Assembly (NCBI GenBank): GCA_965196605.1
Contig: CBDAKK010000008.1
Location: 868,001-932,000, forward strand
Length of the DNA stretch: 64,000 nucleotides
Reading direction: 5' to 3'
From: CBDAKK01 sp965196605
GTDB taxonomy: Bacteria > Spirochaetota > Spirochaetia > WTKD01 > G963693115
In this document: positions 60,891 to 64,000 of the stretch, piece after piece
How positions within the stretch are numbered: the first letter of the stretch is position 1
How the letters are laid out: the number at the start of each line of letters is the position of its first letter
Translations under genes and position numbers: made by a program
The notes under the pieces: model-generated
Database searches by the model: none
Told to the model about the DNA's origin: nothing
What the model saw: only the letters and a program-made list of their open reading frames with translations

Positions 60891-62144
60891 CTAGGTGCCG
60901 TAAAAAGACGTGAGAATATCCTGTATTTTATTATTGAGCAAATTAAAAGAATAATGCTGTAGTGCCAAGGTGTAATTCGTATCGGTCATCGTTTTAATTC
61001 TCTTCTTATCTGCCAACATATCTTGCACCTCTTTAATCGTGCTTGAAGAAATAAAGTTATCAAACTCAATGCATTGAAAGCCCTTAGAGCGTATGTCCAT
61101 AATGTAGACGGGATAGAGATTAATAATAATAGGAAGTCGAAAATAAATTGCCTCTAAAAGTGCATTGCCAAAGCCTTCTATAAGCGATGGATAGGTGACC
61201 AAGTCCGCGTTTAAGTAGACATCGGATAAGCTGTATATTTTCTTGCCATCCTCGGTGACCCCGCGCTGCTCTCCAATTCTTCCATCACCGAGAATAACCG
61301 GTACTCCCAGCATTTCAGCAAACTCCAGCACGCGATTTTGGTATTCATCGCCTTCATCACCCGAAGAATGCGATATAAGTAATTTCACGTTTTTATTCAA
61401 ACGCCGTACCAGCTCTATAGCATGTTCTATTCCTTTTCTTTGTACGATACGCGTAGGTTGCAAAACCAGTACGTCTTTTTCAGTCAAGCCAAAACTCTCA
61501 CGCAAATCGCTACTAAAATCATCAATGCCCGATGCGCGCCTTTCAAATTCCATAACATTGGGAATAACCGTAGACGAAACGCCCGTACGGTACCCAAGCT
61601 GTGCGTCTGCAAGCGAATTTATGGTAACATGCACTACATTTGACAAATGCGGGGGAAAACAACCCGAGAGAATATCCTGTACGCAATTCATGCCGTAGCG
61701 TACCCGTTCCCAATAAAAGTCGTGGTGATGCGCAATGGTTGGAATATGCGTTTCAGCAAGCACTTCAACCAAGGCCATGCTTAAGGGAATGTTCATGGGA
61801 ATTGCGAGTACATTTTGCACAACAAGCAAGTCAATGTCGTAGACTTTGATGAACTTATACAGCGTCTTTTTGATTTCTTCTTTTTTATTGTGCAGCTCTG
61901 CCGTAAGATGTGGAGAGCGTACATGCGTGTCGAAACAACGCTTGGTAATGGATAAAATTTCAGGATTGTTAAAATGAAGACGCTCATCAATAAGAGAACG
62001 AGACGATGAAAATTCGCATTCCCCCGCGCAAAAATAGCAATTCCAATTATTGCGAATAAAAATTTCAACCCACTTGGCAGTCTCTAAGGTGACCCCATCT
62101 ATGCCCGCAAATCGAAATGAAACAAACCCTACATTTTTATTCAT
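60891..62144 (-). CDS. GT4-family glycosyltransferase
   Basis: GT-B fold glycosyltransferase, 417 residues. N-terminal GFVSFRFAGIDGVTLETAKWVEIF (acceptor domain), HHHDFYWERVRYGMN, and C-terminal donor domain with VLQPTRIVQRKGIEHAIELVRRL and LVTYPSLIEGFGNALLEAIYFRLPIII (the E-x7-E motif). Probably acts on cytoplasmic sugar nucleotides; target unknown. Transcribed ahead of the nucleosidase gene, possibly in the same unit. Confidence 0.87.
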   Translation of the reverse strand: MNKNVGFVSFRFAGIDGVTLETAKWVEIFIRNNWNCYFCAGECEFSSSRSLIDERLHFNNPEILSITKRCFDTHVRSPHLTAELHNKKEEIKKTLYKFIKVYDIDLLVVQNVLAIPMNIPLSMALVEVLAETHIPTIAHHHDFYWERVRYGMNCVQDILSGCFPPHLSNVVHVTINSLADAQLGYRTGVSSTVIPNVMEFERRASGIDDFSSDLRESFGLTEKDVLVLQPTRIVQRKGIEHAIELVRRLNKNVKLLISHSSGDEGDEYQNRVLEFAEMLGVPVILGDGRIGEQRGVTEDGKKIYSLSDVYLNADLVTYPSLIEGFGNALLEAIYFRLPIIINLYPVYIMDIRSKGFQCIEFDNFISSSTIKEVQDMLADKKRIKTMTDTNYTLALQHYSFNLLNNKIQDILTSFYGT

Positions 62145-62212
62145 ATTCCCTCTCTTTATTGCAAGTTATCGTGACGTAAAAGCAATGTAAATTCAATCAT
62201 AATGATATATTA

Positions 62213-62734
62213 CTACTTTTCGAAATCTTTGTACATCATACTTGCTTGAACACCGCTGTTTTTTTGATACTTGTTAGAACGATATGCTTCGTGTTCACCT
62301 TCTATGGTGTGATAAAAAATTTGACAAATCTCAACAGAGGGGTATATGCGCACGGGTTCAATGCAATGCATTTCCAATGTCCAGTACCCCTCAAACCCTA
62401 CGTCACCAAACCCCGCAGTAACATGCACAAAAAGCCCCAGTCTACCCACAGAAGAGCGTCCTTCAAGCATGGGCACTAAATCATAGGTTTTGGTGTACTC
62501 CACCGTGCGCCCTAAATACAAACGGTTTGGCTCCAACACAAGGCCTTCCTGCGGTATTTCAAGGCGTGAGACAGCATTTTTGCGCTTCATATCAAGCGGC
62601 GCCACATCATATACATAGAGTTCATTATGCAAAGACAAATTATAGCTGTTAGGGTTTACACGACTCTCATCAAAGGGATCAATGTAAATTTTTGAACCGA
62701 GCAAGTCTCGAATACACTTCCCCGAGAGTATCAT
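62213..62734 (-). CDS. dcd: dCTP deaminase
   Basis: Converts dCTP to dUTP, feeding dTMP synthesis; 173 residues, trimeric dUTPase fold. FDESRVNPNSYNLSLHNELYVY, LGRTVEYT, MLEGRSSVGRLGLFVHVTAGFGDVGFEGYWTLEM (RSS phosphate loop and catalytic Glu) and EICQIFYHTIEG all fit. Monocistronic; start ATG 62734. Confidence 0.93.
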   Translation of the reverse strand: MILSGKCIRDLLGSKIYIDPFDESRVNPNSYNLSLHNELYVYDVAPLDMKRKNAVSRLEIPQEGLVLEPNRLYLGRTVEYTKTYDLVPMLEGRSSVGRLGLFVHVTAGFGDVGFEGYWTLEMHCIEPVRIYPSVEICQIFYHTIEGEHEAYRSNKYQKNSGVQASMMYKDFEK

Positions 62735-62784
62735 GATGAATTAGACCTTTTCTAAGCTTTATGGGTTAAAAATATAAAATAAAC

Positions 62785-62952
62785 CTACATTAAGTCGCGA
62801 GGCTTGCGTGCTTGAGTACCAGTTTTGTCGCATACCGCAAAATGTCGCAATCGCCCATTGGCAAATACCGACTTCATTTGTATGGTGCCACCCCACTTAC
62901 TTGTGAGCACCTTTGCCCCTTCACGCTGGGCGTTCTTTGAAACTTTTGACAT
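62785..62952 (-). CDS. Small basic protein (55 residues), unknown
   Basis: ATG 62952 is preceded by GGAGG with six-base spacing and the frame closes at TAG 62787-62785. The product is 55 residues and strongly basic (many Lys/Arg), with one Cys: it starts MSKVSKNAQREGAKVLTSKW, and ends QARKPRDLM. Its good ribosome site, even composition and size suggest a real nucleic-acid- or ribosome-associated protein. I do not recognise the family. It lies in the 358-base gap between dcd and the hydrolase gene and is transcribed toward dcd. Confidence 0.65.
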   Translation of the reverse strand: MSKVSKNAQREGAKVLTSKWGGTIQMKSVFANGRLRHFAVCDKTGTQARKPRDLM

Positions 62953-63064
62953 AAATTTCCTCCAATTAAGTACTTATCATAATAGTAGAAACTTAAAAAA
63001 AAAACTACAACTCCCCGCTGCCTTAAAACACAAATTTTTAGCGCTACCCCGCCTCATAATGCGG

Positions 63065-63090
63065 CTATAATACAAACTAAGGAAATTGAT
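63065..63090 (+). promoter_or_regulatory. -10 and ribosome site for hydrolase gene
   Basis: TATAAT at about 63065-63070 is followed by AAGGAA near 63079 and ATG 63093, a normal leader of about 20 bases. Confidence 0.5.
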
Positions 63091-63092
63091 AT

Positions 63093-63890
63093 ATGGTAGT
63101 GAAAATAATATTACTTTTAGCATTTTTGTACAGTGCTATGTTTACGCTGATACTGCTTTTCCAGCGCAAGTTTCAGTATCACCCCTACAAGATCGTAGAT
63201 CAACCTCAAGACTTTGACATTGCAATGGAAACCACCCATATAAAGGGTTACCACGACCATGCTTTGTGGGCATGGTATCAAAAACCCCATGAACAAAAGC
63301 CTACCATCGTGTATTTTCATGGTAATGAATACAGCTTAGGCTGGAGGGCTGCCCGCTTTAAACATTACGTACAAAAAGGCTATGGACTTGTCTGTGCAAC
63401 CTATCGTTACAATGCACAAGCTGGTGGAAAACCCTCTGAGCAAGCTCTCATTGCCGACGGGAAATGCGTTTTAGCGTGGCTGGAAGATACCCTTGCCGTG
63501 CCGAAGAACAATACCATTATTTATGGTGAGTCCTTAGGTAGTGGTGTTGCAACACAACTTGCAAAGGGCAGCGACTACAAAGGACTTGTCCTTGAAGTGC
63601 CATACGACAGCATGCTATCCGCAGCGCACCACAGGATGTGGATGTTTCCTATATTCAAGGCTTTGTTATTCGATGCTTTTGATAGCAAAGAGCATATACA
63701 AGACGTACGCATACCGGTGCTTATTGGGGGTGCAGAGCGCGATAGAGTTTTACCCGTCACGCAAGCTTACAATCTTTTTGCATATACACATGAACCGAAA
63801 AAGTTTTTTCTTGGGAAAAACGCAGGGCACATTGAAATGTACGATGATAGCGCATGGGCACATGTCGTATGTGAATTTTGCGAAGCATAA
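63093..63890 (+). CDS. Membrane-anchored alpha/beta hydrolase
   Basis: 265 residues. N-terminal membrane helix (VVKIILLLAFLYSAMFTLILLF), then an alpha/beta-hydrolase domain of the BEM46/YqkD-like serine hydrolase type: oxyanion IVYFHGNEYSLG, nucleophile elbow GESLGSG (Ser147), acid in IPVLIGGAERDRVLP and His in NAGHIEMYDD. Likely a membrane-attached esterase or peptidase facing the periplasm or cytoplasm; substrate unknown. After its stop, bases 63891-64000 show no supported gene. Confidence 0.87.
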   Translation: MVVKIILLLAFLYSAMFTLILLFQRKFQYHPYKIVDQPQDFDIAMETTHIKGYHDHALWAWYQKPHEQKPTIVYFHGNEYSLGWRAARFKHYVQKGYGLVCATYRYNAQAGGKPSEQALIADGKCVLAWLEDTLAVPKNNTIIYGESLGSGVATQLAKGSDYKGLVLEVPYDSMLSAAHHRMWMFPIFKALLFDAFDSKEHIQDVRIPVLIGGAERDRVLPVTQAYNLFAYTHEPKKFFLGKNAGHIEMYDDSAWAHVVCEFCEA

Positions 63891-64000
63891 AGAAGCATAA
63901 AATAGCAAGTAAGGCTGGTAGCAAGGTCAAGAGAAAGAGGGGGAAAAGCCAAGACACAACTAAGGGCACTTATTAATTAATGGGCTACATGAGCAGTCTG

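Noticed and set aside
63757..63969. Minus-strand ORF with hydrophobic N terminus at the window end
   Set aside because: GTG start with no ribosome site, and most of it is opposite the hydrolase gene. Only 63891-63969 is free, too little to support a call.

Overview
The window looks like chromosomal DNA from a spirochaete, most likely Treponema-like. This is an inference. It rests on cmk lying directly before rpsA (the two are fused in Treponema pallidum), on lipoproteins with loose spirochaetal-type lipoboxes, on a set of secreted and TPR proteins of treponeme type, and on a tig-clpP-clpX order. I could not run a search, so genus is not established. Most of the window is ordinary core genome. 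Accessory character lies in the repeat-rich gaps, one metal/metalloid-type operon, a sugar locus and a few decayed genes. Layout: 1-4223 holds the end of apt, a secreted branched-chain amino-acid-type binding protein behind a near-consensus promoter, then recA-scpA-scpB. 4224-5010 is a mosaic of palindromic repeats. 4782-18543 is a 6,867-bp direct tandem duplication. Each copy carries a GH1 beta-glucosidase, a decayed ORF, a secreted histidine phosphatase, cysK, serine acetyltransferase and a divergent three-gene ABC-2 exporter. The duplication ends lie inside 60-bp GC-rich palindromic arrays, and the middle array is a hybrid of the two outer ones. 18416-19674 is more of the same repeat mosaic. 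19675-30941 has ruvB, a TPR membrane protein, rpe, a secreted cupin, a TPR protein, a pseudouridine synthase, cmk, rpsA, a degenerate sigma54-activator-like protein, a TPR membrane protein and a lipoprotein. 30975-35463 is an operon of a PadR-type regulator, a flavoprotein, a permease and an MFS carrier. Three of these proteins carry cysteine-rich segments, and three copies of one 17-bp operator-like dyad sit in front of the genes. 35485-35780 is a broken IS30-type transposase. 35954-47147 has tRNA-Leu(CAA), tmk, an NrnA-type phosphoesterase, clpX-clpP-tig, ftsK, a GT11 glycosyltransferase and an aminotransferase. 47272-56016 has a frameshifted NHL lipoprotein, then a sugar locus: PfkB kinase and class II aldolase on the minus strand, and an RbsA-type ATPase with two permeases on the plus strand. 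Six copies of a ~314-bp tandem repeat separate the two arms. 56026-63890 has a transglutaminase-fold protein lacking its catalytic residues, murB, mgtE, a nucleosidase, a GT4 glycosyltransferase, dcd, a 55-residue basic protein and a membrane-anchored alpha/beta hydrolase. The two signals most worth following are (1) the modular repeat family, whose long homopurine/homopyrimidine hairpins and GC hairpins differ between copies by paired, compensating changes and which has seeded a large duplication, and (2) the cysteine-rich PadR operon with its repeated operator. Several genes also have a -10-like hexamer so close to the start codon that leaderless mRNAs are likely.
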